Made by a program: the position numbers and the translations under genes. The notes under the pieces were generated by a model. It saw nothing but the letters and a program-made list of their open reading frames with translations, did no database searches and was not told where the DNA came from. Source: Methylophaga thalassica MP (GTDB lineage: Bacteria; Pseudomonadota; Gammaproteobacteria; Nitrosococcales; Methylophagaceae). Taken from it: DNA of 64,000 bases. This document shows positions 37,013-46,222 of the stretch, in pieces (within the stretch, counting starts at the first letter, position 1; each line of letters begins with the position of its first letter). Location: assembly GCF_000214595.1 (NCBI RefSeq), contig NZ_AFIG01000001.1, forward strand, positions 2,150,382-2,214,381, in the 5' to 3' direction.

Positions 37013-38614
37013 TTGCTTAGTACCGCAAATATCACCATGCAATTTGGTGCCAAACCCCTATTTGAAAATGTGTCCGTCAAATTTGGCGACGGCAACCGTT
37101 ATGGTCTTATTGGCGCTAATGGTTGTGGTAAATCCACCTTTATGAAAATTCTTGCTAAACAACTGGAGCCAACATCAGGCAACGTGATGCGTGATGTGAA
37201 TGAGTCCTTTGCTATATTAAAGCAGGATCAGTTTGCCTACGAAAATGAACGCGTCATCGATGTGGTGATCATGGGCCAACCTGAACTGTATGAAGTCCAT
37301 ATTGAACGTGACCGTATCTACAACCTGCCAGAAATGAGCGAAGAAGATGGCCTCAAAGTAGCCGAACTGGAAGGCCAATATGCTGAGATGGATGGCTATA
37401 CCGCTGAGTCCCGTGCAGGCGAACTGTTATTAGGTGTCGGCATTCCTGTCGAACAACACTACGGTCCGATGAGTGAAGTCGCACCGGGTTGGAAGTTACG
37501 TATTTTGCTGGCCCAGGTGCTGTTTGCCGACCCAGACATCATGCTGTTGGATGAGCCGACTAACCACTTGGACATCAATACTATCCGTTGGTTGGAAGAT
37601 ACCCTTAATCAGCGTAACAGCACCATGATTATTATTTCGCATGACCGCCATTTCCTGAACAGTATTTGTACGCATATGGCCGATATGGATTATGGTGAGC
37701 TGCGAATCTACCCGGGTAATTATGATGAATATATGCTGGCATCAACACAGGCCCGCGAACGTCTGATGGCTGATAACGCCAAGAAAAAAGCCCAGATAAA
37801 AGAACTACAAGGCTTTGTCGCTCGCTTCTCAGCAAACGCATCCAAAGCCAAACAAGCGACATCTCGCCAGAAACAAATGGAAAAAATCCAGCTGGAAGAT
37901 ATCAAACCTTCCAGCCGGGTCAATCCCTTTATTCGTTTTGATCAGGAAAAGAAATTATTCCGTAATGCCTTAGAAGTCAGCAAAATCACCCAGTTCTATG
38001 AATCGGATGAATCCTCGTTGTTTAAAGACTTTAGTTTCATGACAGAAGTCGGTGAAAAAATTGCGATCATCGGACCCAACGGTATTGGTAAAACCAGTTT
38101 AGTCAAAACACTGGTAGGTGAGCTGCCACCTAAAGCCGGTGAAGTAAAATGGTCAGAAAATGCCAATATTGGTTATTACGCACAAGATCATGATCACCTG
38201 TTTAAAGACGATTTGACACTGTTTGAATGGATGTCTCAATGGGCAGGTCCAGAAGATGATGAACAAGTCATCAGAGGCACGTTAGGTCGTTTACTTTTTT
38301 CTGGTCACAGCATTGATAAAAAAGCCAACGTCTTATCCGGTGGTGAAAAAGGTCGTATGTTATTCGGTAAATTGATTTTGCAACGACCTAACATCCTGGT
38401 CATGGACGAACCTACTAACCATATGGATATGGAATCGATTGAATCGTTAAATATGGCATTGGAACAGTTTGAAGGCACACTGATTTTTGTCAGCCATGAT
38501 CGTGAATTTGTCTCTTCATTAGCAACACGTGTGTTTGATATGGAAGCCGATGGCATCACCGATTTCCGCGGCAGCTATGATGAATACCTGAAAAGCCTCG
38601 GTGTCACCAACTAG
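37013..38614 (+). CDS. ybiT: ABC-F ATPase YbiT
   Basis: A soluble ABC-F protein of 533 residues. The N-terminus ([18 protein letters not shown]) and [22 protein letters not shown] match YbiT closely. Two ABC domains have Walker [10 protein letters not shown] and GPNGIGKTS, the second signature LSGGEKGR, and Walker [12 protein letters not shown] and [11 protein letters not shown]. The first signature is the divergent MSEVAPGWK, which is normal in this subfamily. It gates or rescues stalled ribosomes. The start is TTG with AGGAT seven bases upstream. It is the third ABC-F gene in the window. Confidence 0.95.
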   Translation: MLSTANITMQFGAKPLFENVSVKFGDGNRYGLIGANGCGKSTFMKILAKQLEPTSGNVMRDVNESFAILKQDQFAYENERVIDVVIMGQPELYEVHIERDRIYNLPEMSEEDGLKVAELEGQYAEMDGYTAESRAGELLLGVGIPVEQHYGPMSEVAPGWKLRILLAQVLFADPDIMLLDEPTNHLDINTIRWLEDTLNQRNSTMIIISHDRHFLNSICTHMADMDYGELRIYPGNYDEYMLASTQARERLMADNAKKKAQIKELQGFVARFSANASKAKQATSRQKQMEKIQLEDIKPSSRVNPFIRFDQEKKLFRNALEVSKITQFYESDESSLFKDFSFMTEVGEKIAIIGPNGIGKTSLVKTLVGELPPKAGEVKWSENANIGYYAQDHDHLFKDDLTLFEWMSQWAGPEDDEQVIRGTLGRLLFSGHSIDKKANVLSGGEKGRMLFGKLILQRPNILVMDEPTNHMDMESIESLNMALEQFEGTLIFVSHDREFVSSLATRVFDMEADGITDFRGSYDEYLKSLGVTN

Positions 38615-38632
38615 TTAGTTCATATTCAGTTC

Positions 38633-38656
38633 AGCTGAGGCGCTAATGCCTCAGCT
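38633..38656. terminator. Terminator between convergent ybiT and the lipoamide-dehydrogenase gene
   Basis: A perfect 9-bp stem AGCTGAGGC/GCCTCAGCT with a 6-nt loop, 18 bases past the ybiT stop and 10 bases past the convergent stop. AT-rich but without a clean T run. Confidence 0.65.
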
Positions 38657-38666
38657 AAACTTAACT

Positions 38667-40091
38667 TTAATCCAAGGCTTCTGCCTGAAAAGCATCACAG
38701 CGCGATAAATCAAAGCCATGTGAAGCTTGTAATTGTTTATTCGCGTGTCGCAAGGCCGTCCGCATTCCCTCTTCCAGCACCGGATGATAAATCGGCATCG
38801 CCAGCACCTGAGTTGCCGTCAGTTCCTGACTGATTGCTAAAGCCAAGGTATGTGCCATATGTTCTGCGGCAGGACAGGCCATTTCAGCACCAAGAAGCTT
38901 GCCAGACTCTTTATCCAGGTATATTCGCATCAATCCCTTATTACGTTGTGCCGCCCGTGCCCTTCCCTGATCAGCATAATCCACTTCACCAATCACGATA
39001 TTCTGCTCTTCAAGCTCAGCATGAGATAAACCAACGACCGCAGCTCCCGGCTCACTGAACACCACACTTAAAGGAGTTCGTCGACAATAGGCATTGATAC
39101 CGTCGCTCACAACATTATGACCCGCTATGCGGCCCTCATCGGCAACTTCATGCAACAGCATTTTATTCGCACCGGCATCACCGGCAATAAAGACAGCCGT
39201 TCCCTCAACTTGCGTTGAATTTGGGTTAATTTCTGGCATGCCTTTGTCGTCAAGACTCACATCCAGCGTATTCAATCCCATCCCATCTAGGTTAGGGCGA
39301 CGACCTACAGCGACCAAAACCTGATCCACCTCGACTTCATTATGCTCACTAACCACTTTCACACCAGTTTCCGTCTCAATAAGATCGGCCTTGGCCTCAG
39401 TGAAAATATCAAACTCTTCAGCCAAAGCTTGCTTTAGCACATCACTGACCTTTTTATCTGTTAGTCCTGCCAATAAAGATTCTGCGCCAAAGGCGGTCAC
39501 TTTGATGCCTAATCGTGACAAAGCCTGCGCCATTTCAATACCGATTGCCCCGAGACCTATCACCGCCATTCTGGGTTTTAAGTTTTTTTGTTCAAACAAG
39601 GTATTTGTTGTCAGTATTTTTTTGTTGCCTATCTGTTCCCAGTCAGCCGGCACTATCGGTCTGGAACCCGTAGCGATGATTATTTTTTTTGTGGTGATTA
39701 ACTGATCATTAACACTGATCGTGTTCGGCCCCTTAAGACAGGCGCGTCCGGTAATGACCTTATCTTCAATATCACGAATGGATGATAATGTGCTTGATAC
39801 AAAATAATCTCGCAGATGACGAACCCGCTCGAATACAGCAGCGATATCAATCGTCAGTTGATCGGCGTGTTGAATACCGAACTCAGCAAAAGTATGACGA
39901 TGATGATACGCATTGGCCGCTTCGATAAGCAGCTTGGATGGCATACAGCCGACTCGGGCACAGGTAGTGCCGTACTCGCCTTCGTTAATTAACAAAAAAT
40001 TATCAGTCTCTTTCTGTACTTGTTTGAGGGCTGCTAAGCCGGCCGTACCTGCCCCAATGATAATGACATCGGTCTGGGTTGCTTGTGTCAT
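38667..40091 (-). CDS. Dihydrolipoamide dehydrogenase homologue
   Basis: An FAD-dependent pyridine nucleotide-disulfide oxidoreductase of 474 residues. It shows the FAD-binding VIIIGAGTAGLAA, a redox disulfide Cys44/Cys49 in TTCARVGCMPSK, an NAD-binding fold (AVIGLGAIGIEMA), FAD segment VFIAGDAG, and the active-site His-Glu pair in IYHPVLEEGM. It differs from PDH-type E3 in the acid spacing (HPVLEE) and stands alone without pdh or ogdh genes, so the electron acceptor is unknown. Dodecin, a flavin-binding protein, lies 23 bp upstream on the same strand, suggesting a flavin-linked pair. Confidence 0.85.
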   Translation of the reverse strand: MTQATQTDVIIIGAGTAGLAALKQVQKETDNFLLINEGEYGTTCARVGCMPSKLLIEAANAYHHRHTFAEFGIQHADQLTIDIAAVFERVRHLRDYFVSSTLSSIRDIEDKVITGRACLKGPNTISVNDQLITTKKIIIATGSRPIVPADWEQIGNKKILTTNTLFEQKNLKPRMAVIGLGAIGIEMAQALSRLGIKVTAFGAESLLAGLTDKKVSDVLKQALAEEFDIFTEAKADLIETETGVKVVSEHNEVEVDQVLVAVGRRPNLDGMGLNTLDVSLDDKGMPEINPNSTQVEGTAVFIAGDAGANKMLLHEVADEGRIAGHNVVSDGINAYCRRTPLSVVFSEPGAAVVGLSHAELEEQNIVIGEVDYADQGRARAAQRNKGLMRIYLDKESGKLLGAEMACPAAEHMAHTLALAISQELTATQVLAMPIYHPVLEEGMRTALRHANKQLQASHGFDLSRCDAFQAEALD

Positions 40092-40114
40092 GATTATCCT
40101 TTTTGGAGCAATGT

Positions 40115-40324
40115 TTAATCTTCGATTCTAAATCCGACTTTGATCGTGACCTGCCAGTATTTCACACCATCGTTTTCAATATAGCCACGTGTTTCAATCA
40201 CTTCAAACCAGTGCATATGCTTGACGGTTTCGCCAGCTTTTTTGATAGCATTTTGAATAGCCTGATCTGAACTTTCACTGGAACTACCGGTTAACTCAAT
40301 CAGTTTGTATGTATGTTCACTCAT
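40115..40324 (-). CDS. Dodecin (flavin storage protein)
   Basis: A 69-residue protein that forms dodecameric shells binding flavins. MSEHTYKLIELTGSSSESSDQAIQNAI, the flavin-stacking Trp in HMHWFEV and YWQVTIKVGF are canonical. An AGGAG ribosome site is well placed. It immediately precedes the flavoenzyme gene. Confidence 0.95.
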   Translation of the reverse strand: MSEHTYKLIELTGSSSESSDQAIQNAIKKAGETVKHMHWFEVIETRGYIENDGVKYWQVTIKVGFRIED

Positions 40325-40449
40325 CTCTCGCTCCTTTCTGTGATAGATAACGTTCTAAGCCATCATAAAACCTAAAACCTGACATTACCAGAAATGCGCC
40401 ATATCACATTAAACAAATGATTTTTCTATCTTTTGCTTGTTCAGGATTG

Positions 40450-40455
40450 TATAAT
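40450..40455 (+). promoter_or_regulatory. Probable -10 of the DEAD-box helicase gene
   Basis: A consensus TATAAT lies 61 bp before the helicase ATG. No good -35 at 16-18 bp. Nothing else stands out in the 192-bp divergent gap with dodecin. Confidence 0.4.
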
Positions 40456-40516
40456 ATGCTGTTTATCATCCCGCTCCTCAGTTTTGCGTTCAAAACTGAC
40501 ATTCACAGGTTTTTGC

Positions 40517-42352
40517 ATGTCCACAGAACAACTTGACTCGATCCCCTCATTTAGTGAGTTGGGTATCGCTCCCGCTATTGTCAAAGCAATCAAAGAAGCC
40601 GGTTACGAAACACCGTCACCCATTCAAGCACAAAGTATTACGCCTTTATTAGAAGGTCGTGATTTACTGGGCCAGGCCCAAACCGGTACAGGTAAAACTG
40701 CCGCGTTTTCTCTGCCGCTATTAAGTCGTTTGAATGACCGTCAAAAAACACCTCAAATTCTGGTACTCACCCCAACACGTGAGTTAGCTATTCAAGTCGC
40801 AGAAGCGATGCAAGGCTACGGCCGCCATATGAAAAATTTCCATGTTTTACCCGTTTACGGTGGTCAAAGCATGGGGATTCAACTACGCCAGTTACAACGT
40901 AGCCCACAGGTTATCGTCGGCACGCCTGGTCGTATTCTTGATTTGATCCGTCGTGGCAAATTACCACTCGAAGATCTGAAAGCACTTGTGCTGGACGAAG
41001 CTGATGAAATGCTGCGCATGGGTTTTATTGATGATGTTGAAACCATACTGAAAGAAACGCCAGAAAATCGTCAGGTTGCGCTGTTCTCAGCAACAATGCC
41101 AAAACCGATCCATCGGGTAGCTCAGCGTTATTTAAAAGATCCAGTGGATGTCCACATCCAGTCAAAAACATCGACGGTTGACACGATCACACAACGTTAC
41201 TGGCAAGTCACCGGTTTACATAAACTGGATGCGCTTACCCGTATTCTGGAAGTCGAAAACTTCGATGGCATGATCATCTTTGTCCGTACCAAAAATGCGA
41301 CCGTTGATCTGTCTGAAAAGCTTGAAGCTCGCGGTTATGCCAGCTCACCATTAAATGGTGATATGAATCAGGCTTTACGTGAAAAAACCATCGAAAGAAT
41401 GAAAGCCGGCAAGATTGATATTCTGGTCGCCACCGATGTGGCTGCACGTGGTCTGGATATTGAGCGTATGAGTCATGTCGTCAATTACGATATTCCTTAC
41501 GACACTGAATCTTACGTACACCGTATCGGCAGAACAGGTCGTGCTGGTCGTAAAGGTGAAGCCATTTTATTTGTCTCACCACGTGAAAAACGCATGTTGG
41601 GCGCGATTGAAAAAGCGACCAAACAAACCATCACCCGCATGCAATTGCCAAGCAGCGAAGATATTGCTGATCGCCGTGTCATGGCTTTCAAACAAGACTT
41701 AACGGAAACTATCGAGTCACAAGATTTGGCCTTTTTTGAGAACCTGATTCGTCAGTATCAGGAAGAACATAATGCAGATCCGATTGAAATGGCTGCAGCA
41801 TTAGCCTTTCAAGTGCAAAAAGCGCGTCCATTAAATCCTCCTGTTGTCCATTCAGAGCGTAAGCAACCCAGAGAGCGTGCTGAGCGTAGTGACCGTCCTG
41901 AAAGAGCGAATCGTGGTGAACGTGGTATGCGTTCAGAAAGACCACCCAGAGCAGAACGTAGTCCTCGTCGTCAAACGTCTCATCAAGCTGAAGAAGGCAT
42001 GAAGACGTACCGGATTGAAGTCGGTACAGAACAAAATGTTGAGCCTAAACACATTGTCGGCGCTATTGCCAATGAAGCTGGCATGGATAGTCGCATGATT
42101 GGTCGTATTACGATTAATCAGGATCACAGTCTTGTTGATTTACCAGATGGTATGCCAAAAGATATTTTTCAGCATTTAAGAAAAGTCTGGGTCAACAATA
42201 AACAGCTTGAAATTAGTCTGCCTGATTCAGATGCTGATACTTCTTCAGCAAGAGCTGAAAGAAAACCACGCCGCGCCGGACCACCGCCAGCAAAAACAAA
42301 AAAACGTCCAGCCATAGCCGCAAAAAAGCAAAGAAAAGCGAATCGCGACTAA
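40517..42352 (+). CDS. deaD: DEAD-box RNA helicase, DeaD/CsdA type
   Basis: An ATP-dependent RNA helicase of 611 residues acting in ribosome assembly and mRNA decay, often cold-induced. It has motif Q (TPSPIQAQSI), motif I AQTGTGKT, Ia PTRELAIQ, DEAD (LDEADEML), SAT, and motif VI HRIGRTGRAGR. A basic Arg/Glu-rich spacer (about 470-530) leads to the C-terminal DbpA/CsdA-type RNA-binding domain (MKTYRIEVGTEQ to WVNNKQLEIS) and a Lys/Arg tail. ATG 40517 (ACAGG upstream) is chosen over a 28-codon upstream extension unlike the family. A terminator follows. Confidence 0.94.
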   Translation: MSTEQLDSIPSFSELGIAPAIVKAIKEAGYETPSPIQAQSITPLLEGRDLLGQAQTGTGKTAAFSLPLLSRLNDRQKTPQILVLTPTRELAIQVAEAMQGYGRHMKNFHVLPVYGGQSMGIQLRQLQRSPQVIVGTPGRILDLIRRGKLPLEDLKALVLDEADEMLRMGFIDDVETILKETPENRQVALFSATMPKPIHRVAQRYLKDPVDVHIQSKTSTVDTITQRYWQVTGLHKLDALTRILEVENFDGMIIFVRTKNATVDLSEKLEARGYASSPLNGDMNQALREKTIERMKAGKIDILVATDVAARGLDIERMSHVVNYDIPYDTESYVHRIGRTGRAGRKGEAILFVSPREKRMLGAIEKATKQTITRMQLPSSEDIADRRVMAFKQDLTETIESQDLAFFENLIRQYQEEHNADPIEMAAALAFQVQKARPLNPPVVHSERKQPRERAERSDRPERANRGERGMRSERPPRAERSPRRQTSHQAEEGMKTYRIEVGTEQNVEPKHIVGAIANEAGMDSRMIGRITINQDHSLVDLPDGMPKDIFQHLRKVWVNNKQLEISLPDSDADTSSARAERKPRRAGPPPAKTKKRPAIAAKKQRKANRD

Positions 42353-42372
42353 ATTAAGAAAAACCGATTAAG

Positions 42373-42407
42373 AGCCCGCGTATGTGACACATGCGTGGGC
42401 TTTTTTT
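42373..42407 (+). terminator. Terminator after the helicase gene
   Basis: A 13-bp stem AGCCCGCGTATGT/ACATGCGTGGGCT with two G-U pairs and a 3-nt loop, followed by seven T. Confidence 0.9.
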
Positions 42408-42461
42408 ATTGCTTCAACACACTCGCTTCCGCAAACAATTCACTCATGCCACAATAGCGCT

Positions 42462-43691
42462 ATGCTGAATATCATCTGGATGGCTTTTTTCCTTATCGCC
42501 TTTGTTGTCGCACTGATTAAATTATTAGTGCTGGGCGACCAGTTGATATTTACTCAACTGATGCAAGCCATGTTTGAACTGGCTAAAACCGCCTTTGAAA
42601 TAGCATTAGGACTCACCGGCGTGCTTGCCTTGTGGCTCGGCATTATGAAGATTGGCGAACGCAGCGGCTTTATACAATTACTGACCTATGCCCTAACGCC
42701 ATTATTCCAGCGCCTCATGCCGGATGTTCCCAAAAACCATCCCGCTATCGGTGCGATGGTAATGAATATTTCTGCTAATGCATTGGGCTTAGATAATGCA
42801 GCAACCCCGCTTGGCATCAAAGCCATGAAAGAATTGCAGACGTTAAATCCTTTTAAGGATACCGCCAGTAATGCACAAATACTTTTTCTGGTCATCAACA
42901 CATCTGCGGTGACGTTATTCCCAGTCACCATATTTACCTACCGGGCACAAATGGGCGCCGCCAACCCAACCGATGTGTTTATTCCAATTCTGATCGCAAC
43001 CTATATTTCAACCCTGGTTGGATTACTCAGTGTGGCCTGGGTGCAGAAGATTAATCTGTTGGATCGGGTTGTTCTGGCCTATCTTGGCGGGTTCACAGCC
43101 GTCGTTTTTGCTTTATTGTTGTACTTTTCGAACTTGTCGCAACAGGACATGGTGAACCAATCATCGTTAATCAGTAATGTAATTTTATTTTCTCTGGTGA
43201 TTGTCTTTATTACTGCAGCATGGATAAAAAAAGTAAATGCTTATGACGCCTTTATTGACGGAGCGAGAGAAGGTTTTGAAACAGCCATTACCATCATTCC
43301 CTATCTTGTGGCTATGCTGGTAGCCATTGGTGTTTTCCGGGCCAGTGGTGCAATGGATATGCTGGCAGAAGGATTACGCCATCTAGTGCTTAGTCTGGGA
43401 TTGGATGATCGTTTTATAGAAGCACTGCCCACGGCATTAATGAAACCCTTCAGTGGCAGTGGTGCCAGAGCCATGATGGTCGATACCATGCAAACCTATG
43501 GTGCCGACTCGTTTGCTGGACGTCTGTCTTCCATTGTTCAAGGCAGCACCGAAACGACTTTTTACGTATTAGCCGTGTATTTTGGTTCGGTCGGTATCAA
43601 ACATATTCGCCACGCAATTGGCTGTGGACTTGCCGCAGATTTTGCTGGCATTTTAGCGGCTATCACTGTGGCCTATTGGTTTTTCGGCTAA
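42462..43691 (+). CDS. SpmA-SpmB-type nucleoside-recognition (Gate) membrane protein
   Basis: A 409-residue inner-membrane protein with about ten helices and two Gate domains. The N-terminal half resembles SpmA (IGAMVMNISANALGLDNAATPLGIKAMKEL) and the C-terminal half SpmB (PTALMKPFSGSGARAMMVDTM, GSTETTFYVLAVYFGSVGI), fused in one chain. The names come from Bacillus spore maturation, but proteobacterial homologues do not imply sporulation. Substrate unknown. ATG 42462 is chosen; the upstream extension overlaps the terminator. Confidence 0.85.
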   Translation: MLNIIWMAFFLIAFVVALIKLLVLGDQLIFTQLMQAMFELAKTAFEIALGLTGVLALWLGIMKIGERSGFIQLLTYALTPLFQRLMPDVPKNHPAIGAMVMNISANALGLDNAATPLGIKAMKELQTLNPFKDTASNAQILFLVINTSAVTLFPVTIFTYRAQMGAANPTDVFIPILIATYISTLVGLLSVAWVQKINLLDRVVLAYLGGFTAVVFALLLYFSNLSQQDMVNQSSLISNVILFSLVIVFITAAWIKKVNAYDAFIDGAREGFETAITIIPYLVAMLVAIGVFRASGAMDMLAEGLRHLVLSLGLDDRFIEALPTALMKPFSGSGARAMMVDTMQTYGADSFAGRLSSIVQGSTETTFYVLAVYFGSVGIKHIRHAIGCGLAADFAGILAAITVAYWFFG

Positions 43692-43845
43692 GCAGAAAAA
43701 AATCATACCTAAATAGCAAAAATTTGCTAAATTTTGCTGCCTGCTCAACCCCTTACCTCAATGGAACCAGCCGGTCATTAGACTCCCAAGCTCTCCATCT
43801 AAAGTAATCGGTCTGGTCTTATTTGTCCGTTTGGAGATTGCATGC

Positions 43846-44484
43846 TTGAAGCCGTTAATTCACCCCACAGAAGCCACCTATGATTACATTGCTGATGCCA
43901 TAGCTGATAAAGGCTATTGCGTCCTGCCACAGCTTCTCCATGCTAATTTGAATAATGCATTACAACAACGTGTGATGAACCTAGATGAAGATGACTTCAA
44001 ACGTGCAGGTATTGGCCGTGAACAGGACTTTCAACTGAATAACACTGTTCGTCGTGATGAAACCCGCTGGCTAACGTTGGACAACAGTATTGATAAAGCT
44101 TATCTCGATCAGATGGCTGAGTTTCGTCTGGCTATGAACCGTCGCTTGTTTATGGGCTTGTTTGATTACGAAGCCCATTATGCGCATTACGCACCGGGGG
44201 CTTTTTATAAAAAACATGTCGATGCATTCAAAGGTGAATCTAACCGGGTATTAACCACCGTGCTCTATCTCAATCCTGAATGGCAAGAAGCTGATGGTGG
44301 TCAGTTATTCATTTATGCAGCTGATTCAGATACCGTCATTGAAAGCGTGAACCCAAACTTTGGCTGTTTTGTGATTTTTCTCAGTGAGCAATTTCCACAT
44401 GAAGTAGTCAAAAGCTACCGAGATCGTTACAGTATTGCAGGTTGGTTCCGATTACATGATCCGTTGCAAGCACCTTTAATATGA
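43846..44484 (+). CDS. 2-oxoglutarate/Fe(II)-dependent oxygenase (prolyl 4-hydroxylase-like)
   Basis: About 212 residues with a jelly-roll oxygenase core. The Fe(II) ligands are His and Asp in KKHVDAF and the distal His in QFPHEVV; the 2-oxoglutarate Arg is probably in DRYSIAGWFR. GGQLFIY and GCFVIFLSEQFPHEV are typical of the P4Hc/SM-20 group. The protein substrate is unknown. I prefer TTG 43846 because TTGGAG lies nine bases upstream; TTG 43831 would add five residues. The stop overlaps the def ATG (ATGA). An AT-rich inverted repeat (AGCAAAA/TTTTGCT, 43714-43738) lies in the upstream gap. Confidence 0.85.
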   Translation: MKPLIHPTEATYDYIADAIADKGYCVLPQLLHANLNNALQQRVMNLDEDDFKRAGIGREQDFQLNNTVRRDETRWLTLDNSIDKAYLDQMAEFRLAMNRRLFMGLFDYEAHYAHYAPGAFYKKHVDAFKGESNRVLTTVLYLNPEWQEADGGQLFIYAADSDTVIESVNPNFGCFVIFLSEQFPHEVVKSYRDRYSIAGWFRLHDPLQAPLI

Positions 44485-45023
44485 CAAAACTTTTCGACAT
44501 TTTTCAGTTAGGCCATCCGATACTACGTCAACCTACTGAAAAAGTTGAAGACATTATGAATCCCGCCTTCCAGTCACAACTGGATAAGCTGATGGATTTT
44601 GTGATGGAAAAAGGCGGCATGGGTATCGCCGCACCACAAGTAGGGATTTCGCAGCGTTTTTTTATCATGTCATCCCATCCGAATGCCCGTTATCCTCATG
44701 CGCCGGATGTGCCTGCTTTTTTTGTTATTAACCCAGAAATCATTTCCACCTCAAATACACAAGAAAAAGACTGGGAAGGTTGCCTTAGCCTACCCGGTAT
44801 CCGTGGATTAGTGCCTCGTCATACTAAGATTCACGTTCGTTATCAAACCCGCCAGGCTGAATGGGTTGAAACTCGCTATGATGGTTTCCTTGCCCGTGTT
44901 TTTCAGCATGAGTTTGATCATCTGCAAGGTCATGTTTTTCTTGATCGGGTGGAATCGACTTATGAGGTGATGATGGAACACGAATGGCAAAAACAAATCG
45001 TCGAAAACAGAAAAGGCTTATAA
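44481..45023 (+). CDS. def: Peptide deformylase
   Basis: Removes N-formyl groups from nascent proteins. 180 residues with all three motifs: GMGIAAPQVG, EGCLSLPG (metal Cys) and HEFDHLQG (metal His pair and catalytic Glu). Overlaps the oxygenase stop by 4 bp and is 6 bp before the PPOX gene, so translationally coupled. It is not next to fmt, so this may be a second deformylase. Confidence 0.95.
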   Translation: MTKLFDIFQLGHPILRQPTEKVEDIMNPAFQSQLDKLMDFVMEKGGMGIAAPQVGISQRFFIMSSHPNARYPHAPDVPAFFVINPEIISTSNTQEKDWEGCLSLPGIRGLVPRHTKIHVRYQTRQAEWVETRYDGFLARVFQHEFDHLQGHVFLDRVESTYEVMMEHEWQKQIVENRKGL

Positions 45024-45029
45024 ACGAAT

Positions 45030-45584
45030 ATGGGACAGAAATTTGATGCGTTATCTGATCGCTTAATCGAATTTATTCAGCAACAACATCTCTTTTTTGT
45101 TGGCACAGCGACGGAACATAGTCGTGTGAATATTTCACCAAAAGGTATGGACTCACTTCGCGTTCTGACCCCGAACAGAGTCATTTGGCTCAATGTAACC
45201 GGCAGCGGTAATGAAACAGCAGGCCATATTCAGCAACATCCCCGAATGACCATTATGTTCTGTGCCTTTAGCGGTAAGCCCATGATTTTGCGTCTGTATG
45301 GTACTGCCAGCGTGATTCATCAAAATGATGCCGAATGGCATGAATTATTCCATTTGTTTGACCCACTACCAGGTGCCCGACAAATATTTGATCTGAACAT
45401 TGATTTAGTCCAAACCTCTTGTGGCATGGCAGTTCCTTTTTTCGACTATAACGGTGAACGTGAGCAGCTCAATAATTGGGCTGAAAAAAAAGGGACTACA
45501 GGGATTGAAGACTATTGGCGAGAAAAAAATAGCAAAACAATTGATGGTATTACCACACATATTGAAGATAAGAATCTAAGCTAA
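45030..45584 (+). CDS. Pyridoxamine 5'-phosphate oxidase-family protein
   Basis: A 184-residue split-barrel flavin-binding-type protein: FFVGTATEHSRVNISPKGMDSLRVL, VIWLNVTGSGNETAGHIQQHPRMTIMFCAF, PMILRLYGTASVI. The family binds FMN or F420-like cofactors; the substrate here is unknown, and it is not PdxH itself by length and motif. Third gene of oxygenase-def-PPOX-marC; marC starts 2 bases after its stop. Confidence 0.85.
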   Translation: MGQKFDALSDRLIEFIQQQHLFFVGTATEHSRVNISPKGMDSLRVLTPNRVIWLNVTGSGNETAGHIQQHPRMTIMFCAFSGKPMILRLYGTASVIHQNDAEWHELFHLFDPLPGARQIFDLNIDLVQTSCGMAVPFFDYNGEREQLNNWAEKKGTTGIEDYWREKNSKTIDGITTHIEDKNLS

Positions 45585-45586
45585 TC

Positions 45587-46216
45587 ATGCTCGACTATAC
45601 TGAATATACAAAATTTCTGGTGTCCTTAATCGCCATTGTTAATCCACTAGGGATTATTCCCATTTACATCAGTCTGACGGCAGATTACAGCAGTGCTGAG
45701 CGTGCAAAAATAGCACGGACTGTGATTATCGCTGCCACAACCATTCTTTTAGTCACAGCCTTTTTAGGGCAGTGGATTTTAGAGTTTTTTGGCATCAGTA
45801 TTAACTCGTTTCGTGTTGGTGGTGGCATCATGCTGTTACTGATGGGTATTGGCATGCTTCATAACACCAGTAAAGGCCTGAAACAAAATCATGAACTAGC
45901 CCAGCAGTCAGGTGAGTCCATTGCTGTTGTTCCTCTTGCCATGCCTCTTCTTGCCGGCCCGGGTGCAATCAGTACCGTCATCATTAATGCTTATAAAGGT
46001 CATGGCGTTGCCCATTACAGTATTATCGCCCTGGATATCATCCTGCTGGGTTTGTTGTTATGGATTTTATTATTGCTGGTGCCATGGATAGCTCGCCGTA
46101 TGTCTACAAATGGTATCAATATCGCTACACGTATTATGGGGCTTATTCTGGCTGCTATTGCGGTCGAGTTTATTGCGAATGGTTTAAAGGGCCTGTTCCC
46201 TGCCTTGGCAGGGTAA
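45587..46216 (+). CDS. MarC family integral membrane protein (UPF0056)
   Basis: A 209-residue protein with about six membrane helices. IVNPLGIIPIYISL, FRVGGGIMLLLMGIGML, VVPLAMPLLAGPGAISTVI and GLILAAIAVEFIANGLKG are the family signatures. MarC proteins were once linked to multidrug resistance, but that is not supported experimentally; function open. Ends the four-gene unit and converges on the GT9 gene with a 6-bp gap. Confidence 0.9.
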   Translation: MLDYTEYTKFLVSLIAIVNPLGIIPIYISLTADYSSAERAKIARTVIIAATTILLVTAFLGQWILEFFGISINSFRVGGGIMLLLMGIGMLHNTSKGLKQNHELAQQSGESIAVVPLAMPLLAGPGAISTVIINAYKGHGVAHYSIIALDIILLGLLLWILLLLVPWIARRMSTNGINIATRIMGLILAAIAVEFIANGLKGLFPALAG

Positions 46217-46222
46217 AAAAAT

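Noticed and set aside
42462-43691. Sporulation gene
   Set aside because: The Spm name is historical; nothing else here suggests endospores and the host is gammaproteobacterial.
43714-43738. AT-rich inverted repeat as terminator after the Spm-like gene
   Set aside because: Stem is A/T-dominated, no T run follows; too weak to call.
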